Source: Austropuccinia psidii (taxonomy: Eukaryota; Basidiomycota; Pucciniomycetes; Pucciniales; Sphaerophragmiaceae). Taken from it: 64,000 nucleotides of DNA. The notes below the pieces were generated by a model. It did no database searches. It saw only the letters and a program-made list of their open reading frames with translations, and was not told the DNA's origin. How positions within the stretch are numbered: the stretch's first letter is position 1; each line of letters opens with the position of its first letter. The stretch covers positions 53,739,162 to 53,803,161 of the forward strand of contig JALGQZ010000001.1 of assembly GCA_023105745.1 (NCBI GenBank), read 5' to 3'. The translations under genes were made by a program, and so were the position numbers. Below, one piece after another: positions 45,126 to 57,600 of the stretch.

Positions 45126-46997
45126 AATGTGAGTTTTTGTATCTTAAAATATAAAGTAGCAGGAGATTTTCAGTTCCAGTTGAGTTTAAGTTCATCATAA
45201 ATTTCATTCAAGTATTGTTTGGTTTCGGTCAATTTTTTTTGTATAACCTGAACCTTTATCAGGCAGAATCCTAAAATGAAAAAACATGAGTAATGGTAAA
45301 TAAAATGCTAGTTGTGACATCGTGCAAAGACGTTGAGTCTCATCAATATCAAGTATCTCATTTGGCTTTTAATTTTATAAAATAGGCCCTAATAAATAAA
45401 TATTATTCATTATTATAGTCTATGAAGTCCCCAACACTAATTTTCCCTCATATTTTTGGGGGTTTTACCATTCTTGAAGGCTTCCGGAAGTCCATTTTAC
45501 AGACTAAAATTTTTTTAGCTAGAGGCCCCAAAAATAAAAGAAAAATATTTTTTTTTTGAATTAATAAAATAGAAAGCCATATAGAAGCATCATTTTCAAA
45601 GGCCTTTTGCATTCATTATGTGATAATATAATCAAATTCAACATGTTGGAAATGTACACAAATTTAAAAACTTTTGAAGGGCTTTTTCATGCCTCTCCAT
45701 GTAGTTTTTTTTTTCATTAAGACCTTCTGAGATTTTTAGCTCTACAGACTCTAAGCTGGAATAGATATTTTTAAAACTAAAATCAGTATCCTTTTTATTC
45801 TTTCTATTTTCTTAGTTCCAATAAAGGATCTCAATCTTCTGTGAAAATTAACAATCATTAAAAATCATTATTTTTTCTCTTTATTTAAGTATCCTTTATC
45901 TGTTCTTTTTATTTTGTCCAATAGAATCCCTTCATCCTGACCCACCATTTGGTTTAGGTCTTCAGTTTCATTATAGATTATAATAATAAGATCATTTTAA
46001 TTCTTTCTATATTGAATAAGCTTTAAGATTATTATATTTTATTATGCCAAGTTTTCTTAATCATCGAAAATCTTAGCCTAATCTCTGGTAAGTGCATCTA
46101 AATCTTTCTCTTTTTAAGAAATTCTATTTTTTATTTGAAGATGCATCAAAGACTGAAAGGCTGGCCTCAAGCTTAATTAGTTAAATTTAATATATCATTT
46201 CTTCAACAAAAGTAGGAAGATAAAATTATTAATAAAAATAATAATATTGCCACTGCATTTTTGAAAGATTGGATTTTGGGTTTGTGTTTTATGTTTAATG
46301 AATGTATTGGGGTAAGGTGTAAGTTTGAAAAATCTGGAATTAAAGAGAAAAAATTCATGCATAAAATGACGTACTTCTAGAGGAAAAGTGGGATTTTGTG
46401 GACAGAAATCCTATTTGTCATTAAATTGGGTAGTCTATAAATCTTTGGGTAAATTTAAGCAAACACCAAGTTGGTTTACTGAAATCCCTATGTTTTTAGC
46501 CAAGTAATACTGAAATTTCTTCAAAAATTATTTTCTAAAAAATTGATATTTTGGGGTTGAAATAAATTTTTTTATCAGAAAAAATATTGAATTTTGAATT
46601 GTCTAAGCTTAAGTCAAAGCTCTGGATGTATTTTAAGTATATGCAAGTTCAAATTTTAATCACTGAATCTTTTAATATCAAATCATTTTTAGTTAGATAG
46701 CTATGAGATTGTCTAGATTTTATCCTACTTATCACACTCGTTATTTCATCGCAAGTGTTTTTTCAATTTCACATCAAATACAGAGATAAAGACAGTTTTA
46801 TATTGATTTTTTGGTTTTGGTTTGTTTTCGATGTTTGAGGGTTATAAGAATTAACTTCTCACTGCAATGTTTTTGGACCTATCTCTTAGCAATAAGAAAT
46901 AATTAATAGCTCAATTTTAACACAGACAGAAATTTATTAAAAATCTTGCTAATGCATGGTATCAGGAAGAGCTTATGAAGAAGAGAATGATAGATTT
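45126..46997. other. AT-rich sequence, possibly containing the lost 5' part of the pogo remnant
   Basis: On the minus strand near 45345-45330 a DIDET string and near 45272-45255 RILPDKGSGY resemble the first catalytic block of DDE_1 transposases. A GT...AG stretch of about 60 bp lies between them and could be an intron. The match is too short to call. Nothing else is recognised. Confidence 0.3.
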
Positions 46998-47165
46998 TAC
47001 AGAATCCCCGCCAGCGTTTCTAAAGGCAAATTTCATTTAGCTCTGTCGCTATAAGAGGACCTTGGGTTGCCAGATCTGGAAAACCTCTAGCTCCTGCGAC
47101 ACTCATCAATAGGTGCGAAACTTGTGTTTGAAACGTCCAAACAATCACTCAACCACCCCTACTCA
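46998..47165 (-). other. GC-balanced patch, candidate decayed SINE
   Basis: On the minus strand GGTGGTTGAGTGATTG (about 47156-47140) resembles a Leu/Ser-type tRNA A box. About 45 bp on, GAGTGTCGCAGGA resembles GAGTGTCGGAGGA in the SINE-like unit at 43.3 kb. No acceptable B box or cloverleaf is present. The base composition differs sharply from its surroundings. Confidence 0.3.
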
Positions 47166-50100
47166 ATTAGAAAGAAAACACTGTTTCTGTGAAAGTAACA
47201 ATTTGCCTCCCCAGATACCTACGCTACAATTTTGCATTGCATATCAAGAAGACATCTTACAGAATTGGGGAGCTATCTATGAGCTATAGCTCTCCATGTT
47301 TAGCAACACTGGTGGAGATTCTCTTAAGGTACTAGGATCTCCCACCTTTCTCAACATTATGCTCCATATTATCACCCAGAGCTTTTAATGAGAATATCAT
47401 GTGGGATCTAGTCTTAAACAAGGCTCAAATATATAGATATATTCAATAAAATTACTCAATAAAGGTTACTTGTAGATGGATAAAGCTATAATAAATTCAC
47501 ATAGTTTCAAAAATAAAAATTAATTTGCATTTTAAGATGTATATTTGAAGAAGTATGTCTATACTTATGAAAGGAGGATTCACTAAGGTACAAAAAGTGA
47601 TGAAAGACCATTATCTTTTCAGAAATAATAAAATGAAGAAACAGTTTCCTTTTTTGAAACACTATAAAGGCTGGGCCCCAATGTGAATGGAGGCTCTTTG
47701 AAAGAATTCTCAAGGATCTTGAAAGTGAGAAAGGCTTGTCATTAACTTATTCAGGAAAGAAACATTTGATTTCATTAACCCAGACCAGGTGTAACAATAT
47801 ATCTTATGTAATATAAAAGGAAGATCTTAAAAGGTTCAGGGTTCAGTAATGGAACCCAAATATCTTCATATAAAAAGACATTTTTATATGAAAAACTCTT
47901 TTTAGCATAAAAGTTATTCAATAAATGTGCAATCATTTTTTGATTGTTACAATAAAATGATTTCTGAAATTTCTTGTTCTCCATTTATTGCCATCATTAA
48001 ATAGTTCAAAAGTTTATTTGAGTTTATTTCTTCTTCTATGAAAGCTAATTAGTGAGTAAATCACTTGAGTACTTTTTGATATTGTTATGAAGCAATATAT
48101 TAACTTATCTAGCGCATTATATATTGAAATAATCTATTTATTCTTTTAATTATAATACTTTCAGCCACACATATATTTAATAGTGTCCAAGATCAATGAA
48201 AATAGGAAATCTAGCTGTTTTTTGGCAAAATTTACTGTGATGAATGAGTATACAATAGTCGTTTTGAATGGAATATGTGCCTCACTCAAATTTCTATTCT
48301 TACACCTTGATGGCCAAGCACATATGAAGAATATCTTTAATTGGTTACAGGCATGTTCTATCTCATACAAAAAACCCAATTAGATTCAATGACTCTTAGG
48401 ATGTAGTTCCATCGGAGAGCTCTGGGTAAAATCAAAGCAACAAGAGAAAATTGGCATTTGTACTTCACTCATATCTTAAAAATAGACTTAGAGGTAATAG
48501 GATATGTACGTGTAGTCTCAAAATTATGCAGAAAATGTGATTTAAATAAATTAGGAAAGCTAAATAATACATATCATTCTAAATTTATAGAAAATTAGAA
48601 AAAAAATTCTTATGGCTACTGTCACCGAGGGATGTAGCTTTAGTAAAATACACACCATTTTGATAGTCACTTAATAAATGAAAATGTAGAAATAAATTAA
48701 TCAATTCAAAAAGATACAGTAAGTAATCTCAATATACGGTCTTTAGAAACCCCTAGTTAGCTAATCTATCTGGATTAAGCTTTGGGTAAAATAAGATTCA
48801 AAAGAACTTTGATTTCAGAATATCTAGTACCATCCTAAATCTAACAGTTCACTTATTAAATTATTATCTTTGAATGACATCCTCCTTTTTTTATTTGAAA
48901 AGCTAGTTCAGATGAATAACTACTAGCTTAAATGGTAGCTTATATCTTTAATTAAAATTAATTTTCATTTTTGAAAATTCAAATTCTCTGAATAAATCTT
49001 CTTCCTCAAAAGCAGTGATTTAAAATTATTTCCAAATCCTTTGAAATTCATAAAAATTATTTTCTGATTCCTTAATAATTTCGGAAAAATACTCTTGGAA
49101 ATTTTTAGATTCTTGAGAATTATTATCAATTTTTTTCAAGGTGATAATATCTTTTAAGACTATTAGTTTGAAAATGGAATAACTCAAATATTCCTTTTCC
49201 TTTTTCTTATTTTTTAGGTAGTGCACTAGGTGAACTGGAAAATTGAGCTTGATATTACTTTAACTTATGCATTTGAACTTGTAATTCCTTGGGTTGATAA
49301 TTATTAATACATTAAAACTTGTTGGATTATTTTGTAATCCGATACACCAATGAGGATATAGGACTATAGATCTTATTCAGATCAAACTTTCAAGGTAAAA
49401 ATCAAGAAATAGTAATTTTGGGAGTCTTGCAGAAAAAATACCAAATTTTTTTTTGTTCCTTTTCATTATGAAAAAATTACATAAGATATTATTTATTCTC
49501 TAAGAATAAATGTTTATCCAAAAAATACTTTACAAGAAATATTTCAGGCTATAGAAAATTTCCAAAAGATTAATTTGAAATCGGTGAATTTAATAAGCTC
49601 AAAATATTAATATTATAAAAGAGTCTATAGGAAACTATAATTCAAGGGAAATATTTCATATTCCAACCATATTGAGCTCATAATCTGAGGGAGAAGTTCA
49701 AAGTGATGAAATATTCTTGCATTTTTTTTGAGTAATGCAAGGGTTGAACTGATTATAAGAATTGAAAATTATTATTAAAATCATTTTTGGAGTGCATTAG
49801 AGGCTAAAATAATATAAAAGTGATTTTATAATATTTTATTTATTGATTTCAGATTAACTAAGCTAATTATGAAATTACAAAGAATTTAGAATCAAGAGAA
49901 AATATGGGGAAAGGAAGAAAAAAATCATTTCTTCAAATTTTATTTTATGAAGTTGAAAACTGAGCTCATAGTGTGTTATTATTATTCTTTAATGGATAGA
50001 AAAAGTATGGAATCAATCAATTCTTTTGAGTATAAGAAGAGCGGAATTTTTTCTATGTTTAGCCTATTATATATACTGTTTTTGAGGGTTGAAAGGACAT

Positions 50101-51776
50101 AATAATGTTTTAGAAATTTCTCTAAATAACTTAGGACTTTCTTTTTACTTAGTGATAGCTTTCCCCTCTTAGAATTCAGTAAGACTTCTCCGATTTCCAA
50201 AGAACTAATGAGTGAACTGAGTCACAGACCGTTGATCTAGATACAGGGAAAATTTGATATGCCTTTGAATAAAATTTGAAGCTTCAAACTTATAGCTGGT
50301 ATTTTTAGGGGGATTCTGGAACCATTTTCTCCAAGATTCTTTTCTCCTAAATCTTAATTTCTCCAATTAATTTTTAACTTCATTTTTCTTGTTGTGATAC
50401 AATATTAATACCACAACTGGAGTTCAATTGAATTTAGTGACAAAAAATATTCAAATATTCAAACCTCATCTTCAGAGTAAAGTCAATTTATGTAATTCAT
50501 TTCTAGGATTTGATTTAAAATTATTCAATCCTTAATAGCTTATAAGCTACATGTAAATGATAGTCACTCATTAAGAAAGGATAATTAACATTACATTAAA
50601 TTTGAATAAATCGAAAATTTGGAGCATTTTTAGATTTTTATACTGAAAATTGTGACATATGAAATGAGGATTATGGAAAGTTGAGTGAAAGAGATTTTAA
50701 CTAAAAGTGACCCAATTGTTTTTATAAGAACTTAAATCACTATTAGTATAATAGATTAACCTTCCTACCAATTATTCCAGTGAACTATTGGCTTTAAACT
50801 AGGCCTAATTCAGTTTTTAAGGGTTGACAGAGCTTAGTTTTCATTTGGAAGATTTTTTAAAAAATGACACATCTTTAAGCCATGCATATGGAATGGAATT
50901 GAATAAATTGGAGATGGCTAAAAATGTTGAAAAATTGTTTACCATGTTTTATACCTTATCAATTTCCTTCTCTCTGAATATTATAGCTCAAATATCAGCC
51001 TGTGAAGCTCAAAAGAGAGAGTAGAAAGCAAAAAAACAGATATACCACAATAAAGATTTTCAAAACATGAAACCCAGTGTAAAAAACCCACCCCATAATG
51101 GTCTAAAGCATAAAAAGAGTGGAAAGGTCTCCACAAATTAAACAATAAAAATCATTCAAATAGGAAAAGGACAGACAAAATCTCAATAATCTGGGGTGTT
51201 AACAAAAGTCCACTTCTCATCTAGCTCATTCATATTCAATGAAATCCCTATAAAAAATTTCATGATTGTTTAATCTCGCAGTAGTAGCTATAAAATGGTT
51301 AGGGTTACTCAATGGTAAAACTCACCCTTCAAAAGATAGCTGTAAGAAACTCTCATCTTGAAGAAAACCTTCCAAGAATAGGACAGTGTTTTTACAGACC
51401 CCATGATAGGTACTACTATTTTGAAGAGCTTTATTTACCTTTTAATTATAGATATTTACACTATCTTTATCTTCAATATTCACAGATAAGTCTTGGCTGG
51501 AAGTTTTAACATTATAATAACAGGTCACAGCAGAAATACATCCCACTTTAGCTTCTATATACCTAATAAGAGCCATAGATTGAGGCATACCTCATTAAGT
51601 ATCTGATAAAGCCATTCAATTCTATCTCATTTAAACCTTTATATCTTTAAATTTGGCTAAGATATCTGGGCAAGAAGTTTCTCTAACTCCAATACAGAGT
51701 TACTGTAAATGGAAGATCTTTCCAGCCCCTTTAGCCTCTGTAATGGAGTAGAAGGGAAGATGTACACAATATATAA
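47166..51776. other. AT-rich sequence with no recognised feature
   Basis: Short frames such as 48183-48383 (plus) and 51312-51509 (plus) have somewhat mixed composition but no domain, start context or neighbour that supports a gene. No RNA gene or repeat recognised. Confidence 0.35.
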
Positions 51777-52200
51777 TTAAGGAGCTTATTCAGGCCTTTG
51801 ATTATGTATACTTAGTTTATCTGTATCTCAAGATCCCGTGGAGATTTCCAAGCCATAGAGAGGTGTACAAGATCTGTACCAGCTTGTACACCCTCTATGA
51901 GTCTATTAGAGGTCCACAAGAGCCTGAAAAATTCTACTGAGCTAAATAATTTACTCATAGAATAGTTCTGTACATATTCAGGAATACAATAATGGTCCCA
52001 AGACTGCTGATGAGTCCCTTTGAAAATTATTCCACCCTTTATTGGTCATTATTGACATATTTGTGGTTCCAGACCCACAAACCAGGCTAAACCCAGCCTT
52101 TGATAGGTCTCACTACCACAAGCGGTCCCTATGGAGTGAAAATTTCTATTACTAGAGACACCAAAAGCTCATATTTGCTTATCAGTCACCATAGGGTATA
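51777..52200 (+). pseudogene. Possible decayed coding region, unrecognised
   Basis: One frame runs about 140 codons with only three stops before 52190 and protein-like composition, for example PWRFPSHREVYKICTSLYTL, RGPQEPEKFY, YLWFQTHKPG and TTTSGPYGVKISITRDTK. Base composition is less AT-rich than the flanks. I recognise no family, and it may be a fragment of a host gene or an element. Confidence 0.25.
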
Positions 52201-55019
52201 AAAGGGAACTTTTCTTGATTGAAAATATCCCTCATTTTCTCAGAATAAAATTTTACATAGCTTAACTCTTTAAAATAGGATACAATGTTAAAATTTAAAT
52301 ACTTATAGCTATAAAATTAGCTATTTTAGTACTTATCATAGCTAATAAATTGATAAATACTGCACTTTTGACTCTAAACAGAGTCAATAATCACCAATTC
52401 TCTAGAGGATTATATTGTACTATTAAAATCTTTTTTACATGTCACACTCAGAGATATAAGTTATTACAAGCTATATCATAGAGTCAGCCTTACATCCAAT
52501 TAATTTCCATATATAATTGAAGTACCCAAAAAAATTCAAGAATAAGTAAAATTACAGAACCATACCTTCAAATATCTGGGGGATAAGCCATACAAAATAT
52601 ATCAGAGTTTTAAAAAATAACTCATTTTCAAAAGATTTATTTGAAGCTATAAATAATCAAGTGTAATGAAATAACTAAAATCTAATAGTAAACTATACTT
52701 GATTCATTTCAAGTATGTTGGAAATATATTTTTAAGATTTAGACTATATTTAACAGTTTCTACGTGGAAGGTAATCTATTACCATTTCAAAATTTTATCT
52801 CAGAAAAACGGATATGCAAGGAAACTTTTTCTGTTGCTTAACATGAAATTATTTCCAAAATGATAATTTGAAAAGAAAAGACATTTTACAAATAATTGAG
52901 AATGATGTATTTTCAACATACTGAAACTAAATTTTGTGCATTAGTTGGAAATATCTCAGAACTTGATCATTTATTAAATAAAAAATTTATTTTTATTTTT
53001 TCTTCAAAATGGAAGTTTAATATGCAAGGATCTCGATCACTCAAACTTGACTGAAATTTTATTCTCCAAAGCTTAGAGATATTTGGTTTTTAAATTTCAG
53101 GATGCTTTAGCTATAGTTTTGCGAGGACAATCAAGCCCCAATTGACACTCTTGAAAACTAGCATTATGCTTAAGTATTTTAAACTAATTTCCAATTAAAT
53201 ATTAATTATTGCGCAAATTTTCGATGAAAAATCATATAAGATATTCTTCCATTTTTTCAGGACAATGAAAAAAGGTTTTTTTTTCAAACTTAACCTGAAG
53301 TATATATATAAAAATATTATGGTTTAAAAATGGAAAAAATTCAGCTCATAAAAAATCAAAATGGAACACATTCTTAATACATAAAAAATCATTTTCAAAA
53401 TAGAAATTTACATTATGTTGAAAAAACTCAACTAATATGAAAGTATTTGAAAATGAAAAATATCAAGTTTTTTTGGAAAGGATACTTCAAGAGCTAATTA
53501 TATCTCTTTCTCTTCTAAGTTTGAAACAATTGATCCTTTACTAATAATTGGAAATTTGATTGTTTTAAGAACTTAATATAAAATACCCTTAAATTACCTG
53601 AATTTTAATTCTGAAGAAATATTATTATATTTTCCCACCTTTCAAAGCTTTTGAAATTAAAGAAATTCCATTCTCATAAGACATATGATGGGTTTTGATA
53701 ACTCTTACTTTCAAATAAAATGTGTAGCTACCTTCTCTAAATGAGCTGTTACAAATCCTACTTACAAGGAGAAATTCATTTCTTTAAATAGAAATTTTAA
53801 ACTCCAATTTCTAATCTCAGAATCATCAATTTGATTAGTTTCAAATTTATCTATTTATAATGGAAGTTACAGAAAAAAGGACAAAAGTTCTTGAAAAAAG
53901 ATATTTTTTAACAAGCTCGTTTTAAGACTTGATGTATAAGGAATTTCTTTGAGAAATAAACTTATTCAAGATATAAATTCCAGAAATAAGTGTGAGATGA
54001 TTTGAATAAGGGAACATAAATGGCTCAATTAACGCGTGTAACTATCAGGTACTTTACTAATAGAATGATTTTATATCCTTTGTAACTTTAAGTTCAAAAA
54101 ATCCCAATTAAGAAAATCTCATGGAATGAAATTTATTGCGCTAATAGAGCTTGGTATAGCTTACAAAAGAAAATTTTATCAATAATTTGTCCAACCTGAA
54201 TGGGAATAAAAGAAGCTTGGCGTTTAGGATATATAGATATATATATATATGATTAAATACCAAATTCATGTAGTTTATTTCAGGAACATCTTTTTTGAAA
54301 GGAAATTCTATATTCAAAATAATTTCATCTTCCATTAGGAAAGAGAGGCAAGGCTTTAAATTTTAATCAATAAATGGTATTTGTGAAAATTATTTATAAA
54401 ATATTATATATTTGTTACCAAAATTCTTATTATATAAATATAGCTATGTGGCTTGTAGCTTAAACCCCCTTTCAAAATACATAAAACTCCCTCTTGAGAC
54501 TCAGGATGATTATTTTTATGTATATTAAGTGCAATTTCAATATATTTTCCATCTTGACCCATATATTCCAAGAATTTGGAAAATTGTCAGTTTTTCATAG
54601 AGATTTTTCCTTTTTATTCAATTGACTCATAACCATGGATTTCACTTCAAAAATTACCCATAATTAAGGTTAGATAAATTTTAGTATCATTAATAATCTA
54701 CAAAAAAATAGATATTTAAGAAACTTATAAATTTCCAGTAGATTTGGGTGACATGATACCATGAAAGCTTCGTATTTCATGTCAGACTTAGATGAAACTA
54801 AGTTAAAAACACCCTTTAAAACTAGTAATTCTTTGTTTTCAATAGCTTTCTCATGATTTTCTACAAATATTCAGATTTAATTAAAGGTAATTGTATAATT
54901 TATTTTAGCTATTGAAAAATTTTAAAAAATTTTTGAGTTGTCCAGAAAAACTGAAACCCCCAAAAAATATATTGATTTGAAATTTACAAATGATAAAAAT
55001 AAAGAAAATATTAAAATAA
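52201..55019. other. AT-rich sequence with no recognised feature
   Basis: Contains a short (TA)n tract near 54236-54249. Nothing else identified. Confidence 0.4.
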
Positions 55020-55860
55020 AATGACAAAAAGTAAGGGTTTTTATTATTTTTTTTCTCTATTTGTTCTTTTTTTGCATTTTTTTAGAAGATCTTTAATCTA
55101 TTCTTATATCGATTTCCTTTTTTTTGAAAAAAGAAGCTTTTGAACTTTTCTATTTTTTTGAAGGAACTCTTTAAAACCATTAGAAAATAAAGATAAATTA
55201 TGATTGAGGATTAAATTCTGAAGATGTTTACTTTTCAATTTTATCATATTTAATGTCTTTTTCTATTTTTTACTAAGAAAAATGTTCATTTTTTTCTTTG
55301 TGAAAACCCAGTTTTCAGACTTTGTTTTGGGGAATACTTTCCTAATTTTCTTGAGCTATGAAATTCTCTTTAACTGAAAATATTTTTTTTGAAAAATTGA
55401 AACCTTTCATTTTGAAAAAAGATAATTTCTAGTTAAAACTATTTTTTACAAGAGAAAATTTCTTCAAAAATCAAAAATTCAACAGAAAAAATGAATTTCA
55501 GATGAAAAATCACATGGCTTAAAAAGTCAATATAAATATGAGAAATAAACTGAAATTCAATTCCAAAAAAAGGAATAAAGAGAAGAAAAATTATCAGAAA
55601 TATCTTCTTCAAAAAAAACTGTAATAAAATGAAATAATTGGAAGATTTTTTCCAAAAAAAAACCTTGCAAATAGAATTTAAAGAAAAAAAGTTGAGAAGA
55701 TCAATGAAAACAACAGAATTAAAAACTAAGCAGAAAAGAATTGAAATAAAATACCTTTATAAGAGAAAGAGCACCTAAAAAATGAAGCTTATGATTAAAA
55801 GCCACAAAAAAAAGAAAAAACTCAAATACAATAAGTCAAAAGAAACAAATGGCAATACAC
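55020..55860. repeat. Second T-rich to A-rich strand switch
   Basis: T runs dominate the plus strand from about 55030 to 55390 and A runs from about 55400 to 55860, the same polarity as the switch at 4.17 kb. I could not align the arms as exact complements, so this is reported as a compositional structure only. Confidence 0.4.
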
Positions 55861-56012
55861 ATAGGAAAACATGAAATGAAAAGGTTTGAAACCAAATTCA
55901 AATTAGATAAGGAAGGAAATAATTTTTAGAATTCTTTTCTGCTTTGATTTTGATAAGGGATGTCAGAAATATGAAATTAAAAAATTACTTATCTTCAATT
56001 TATTCGACATCA

Positions 56013-56290
56013 AATACCACGTTTGATTTTTGTGATTTTACAAATTCCACTTCCAGATGTGTGTGATTTCAAATTTTCAAAAACGTATATTTTTGAGGAA
56101 AATCATATAAAATTACAAATTACAAAGCTTGAATTCATTTTACAGAAAATGCCACGTTTGATTTTTGTAATTTTGAAAATTCCATCTCCAGATGTGTGTA
56201 ATTTCAAATTTTCAGAAACCTATATTTTTGAGGAAAATCTCCCATTTAAACACCTCAAATACCACCTTTATATTTTCAAATCCTCTATTT
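56013..56290. repeat. 135-bp tandem duplication with a third partial unit
   Basis: About 93 bp (ACCACGTTTGATTTTTGTGAT... to GAGGAAAATC) at 56013-56105 recurs at 56148-56240 with few changes, giving a period of 135 bp. A third, decayed start (CAAATACCACCTTTATATTTTC) follows at 56257. The period is a multiple of three, so a 91-codon frame spans both copies. I do not regard it as a gene. Confidence 0.85.
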
Positions 56291-56399
56291 TTGATTAAAC
56301 ATCCTGAAAAATAAATTTAAATCTTCATAAAAGAGTTCCAGATTGCAAAATACATAGGTCTTATATGAAATTTCAATCACAATTAATTCTAAAATCCTT

Positions 56400-56609
56400 T
56401 TACTGAAAAACCACACAATATTCAAGCCTATAGTTCTTACTCAATCTATCAAGATTCTCAAATAAAAAAACACCATCAGGAATACCTTTAATTAAATAAT
56501 CGAAGGTATTTAATATATCACATGTTCTGGACTCTGATTCTGGTACTGATCTAGAAGATAACATATCACTTCTACACCACCTAAGAGCCCAAAGATACCT
56601 TAGGTCCAA
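56400..56609 (-). pseudogene. 69-codon open frame, possible inverted N-terminus of the neighbouring transposase
   Basis: Balanced composition (LRYLWALRWCRSDMLSSRSV, PESESRTCDILNTFDYLIKG) sets it apart from chance frames nearby. The wording S-E-S-R-T-x-D-I-L-N-T-F-D recalls the region upstream of the catalytic core in DDE_Tnp_4 proteins of rust-type genomes, as far as I remember them. The core lies 200 bp away on the opposite strand, so if the likeness is real an inversion has occurred. The frame stays open upstream of 56609 for only a few codons. Confidence 0.35.
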
Positions 56610-56799
56610 GAAATGAATTGTTTGAATTATGAATATGCATCAGGAGATTTTTTCAGCCTACCAAATCACAGAATCAAACCTCTTCTCTTCCCTACTCATT
56701 AATCCTTCTAAAGATTCTTGTTAATTATCCAAGATAATGAGTTCTATCAGAACTAATCCAAATATAAATAAACATAGCGATATATACAATTTAAACTGG

Positions 56800-57600
56800 A
56801 GTTATCCCACTCAATATAAAATGGAAATGGGGCTTCTTTCAAAAAATTGGGTATGATATTGGGATTAATTCATGGGTCGATCACATTATATACTCAGTGT
56901 ATAATCAAAGTCTTAATCAATTATCTGAAATATTATATCTCCGGCAAATATTTACAAAGAAGAAAGGAAATATCTGAGGTTATGAAAACGGAGTATTTTC
57001 AGGATGTATTGTTTTCATAGATGGGAGTCAGACCTCCTTGTTTCAAAGGCCTCAAAGAGATAGGGAGGCTTAGTTTTACCAAAAGAAAGGGTGTGTTTTT
57101 GGATTAAAATGGGGATATCTTTAAGCTGATATAAGTGAAATAAAGGTATTAAATTTCCATTCAATTGGTTTGAGAAATCAATCAGCTTCTTGTAGAAATG
57201 AATATTTGATGGCAGGTTCGCTTCATGACTCTAGCACATATCAACGTATGAAAATATCAAAAACACCTAGAAGTTTTCACTCAAGAAATAAGTATATTAT
57301 AGCTTATTATGTATATGCAAATTTAAAACTGATTGTACCATAATAGAAAGAATCAACCTCCCAGTCTGAATAAAATCAAATTTTCAATCTGTTCTTAGCT
57401 ACATAATGAGTGCAAATTACAAATGAAATTGTTTTAGTGAAAGGATGATAGGAATTATCAAGCAATATGAGAAATGAAATTCATTATCAAAAGGAGGTGA
57501 AATAACTTGTACAAAAGGTTGTGAAATGTATTGGTGAAAGTTGTTGATCAATTGACTTCTATGAAAAAGATGAAACATTAATTTTTGATTGGTTTGATAA
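56800..57600 (+). pseudogene. Decayed DDE_Tnp_4 (PIF/Harbinger-like) transposase
   Basis: This family of DDE transposases has relatives domesticated as HARBI1. A helix-turn-helix-like stretch at 56826-56990 reads GNGASFKKLG, LYTQCIIKVL, YLQRRKEISEVMKTEYF. After a frameshift at 57000, GCIVFIDGSQTSLFQRPQRD carries the first catalytic Asp in 'F-x-D-G-T'. The next part is broken by stops. At 57211 AGSLHDSSTYQRMKIS matches 'P-G-S-x-x-D-S' with the second Asp, then NKYIIAYYVYA stands where 'Y-x-I-A-D-S-A-Y' is expected (Asp lost). QIFNLFLAT and VQITNEIVLVKG follow at the 'V-R-N-E-H-x-I-G-x-L-K' block holding the catalytic Glu, then MRNEIHYQKEVK. Order and spacing fit. About ten stops make it inactive. 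Confidence 0.8.

Noticed and set aside
51865..51895. Inverted repeat GTGTACAAG...CTTGTACAC
   Set aside because: A 9-bp stem is expected by chance in a window of this size, and it lies within a frame with protein-like composition. No terminator or binding-site role can be supported.
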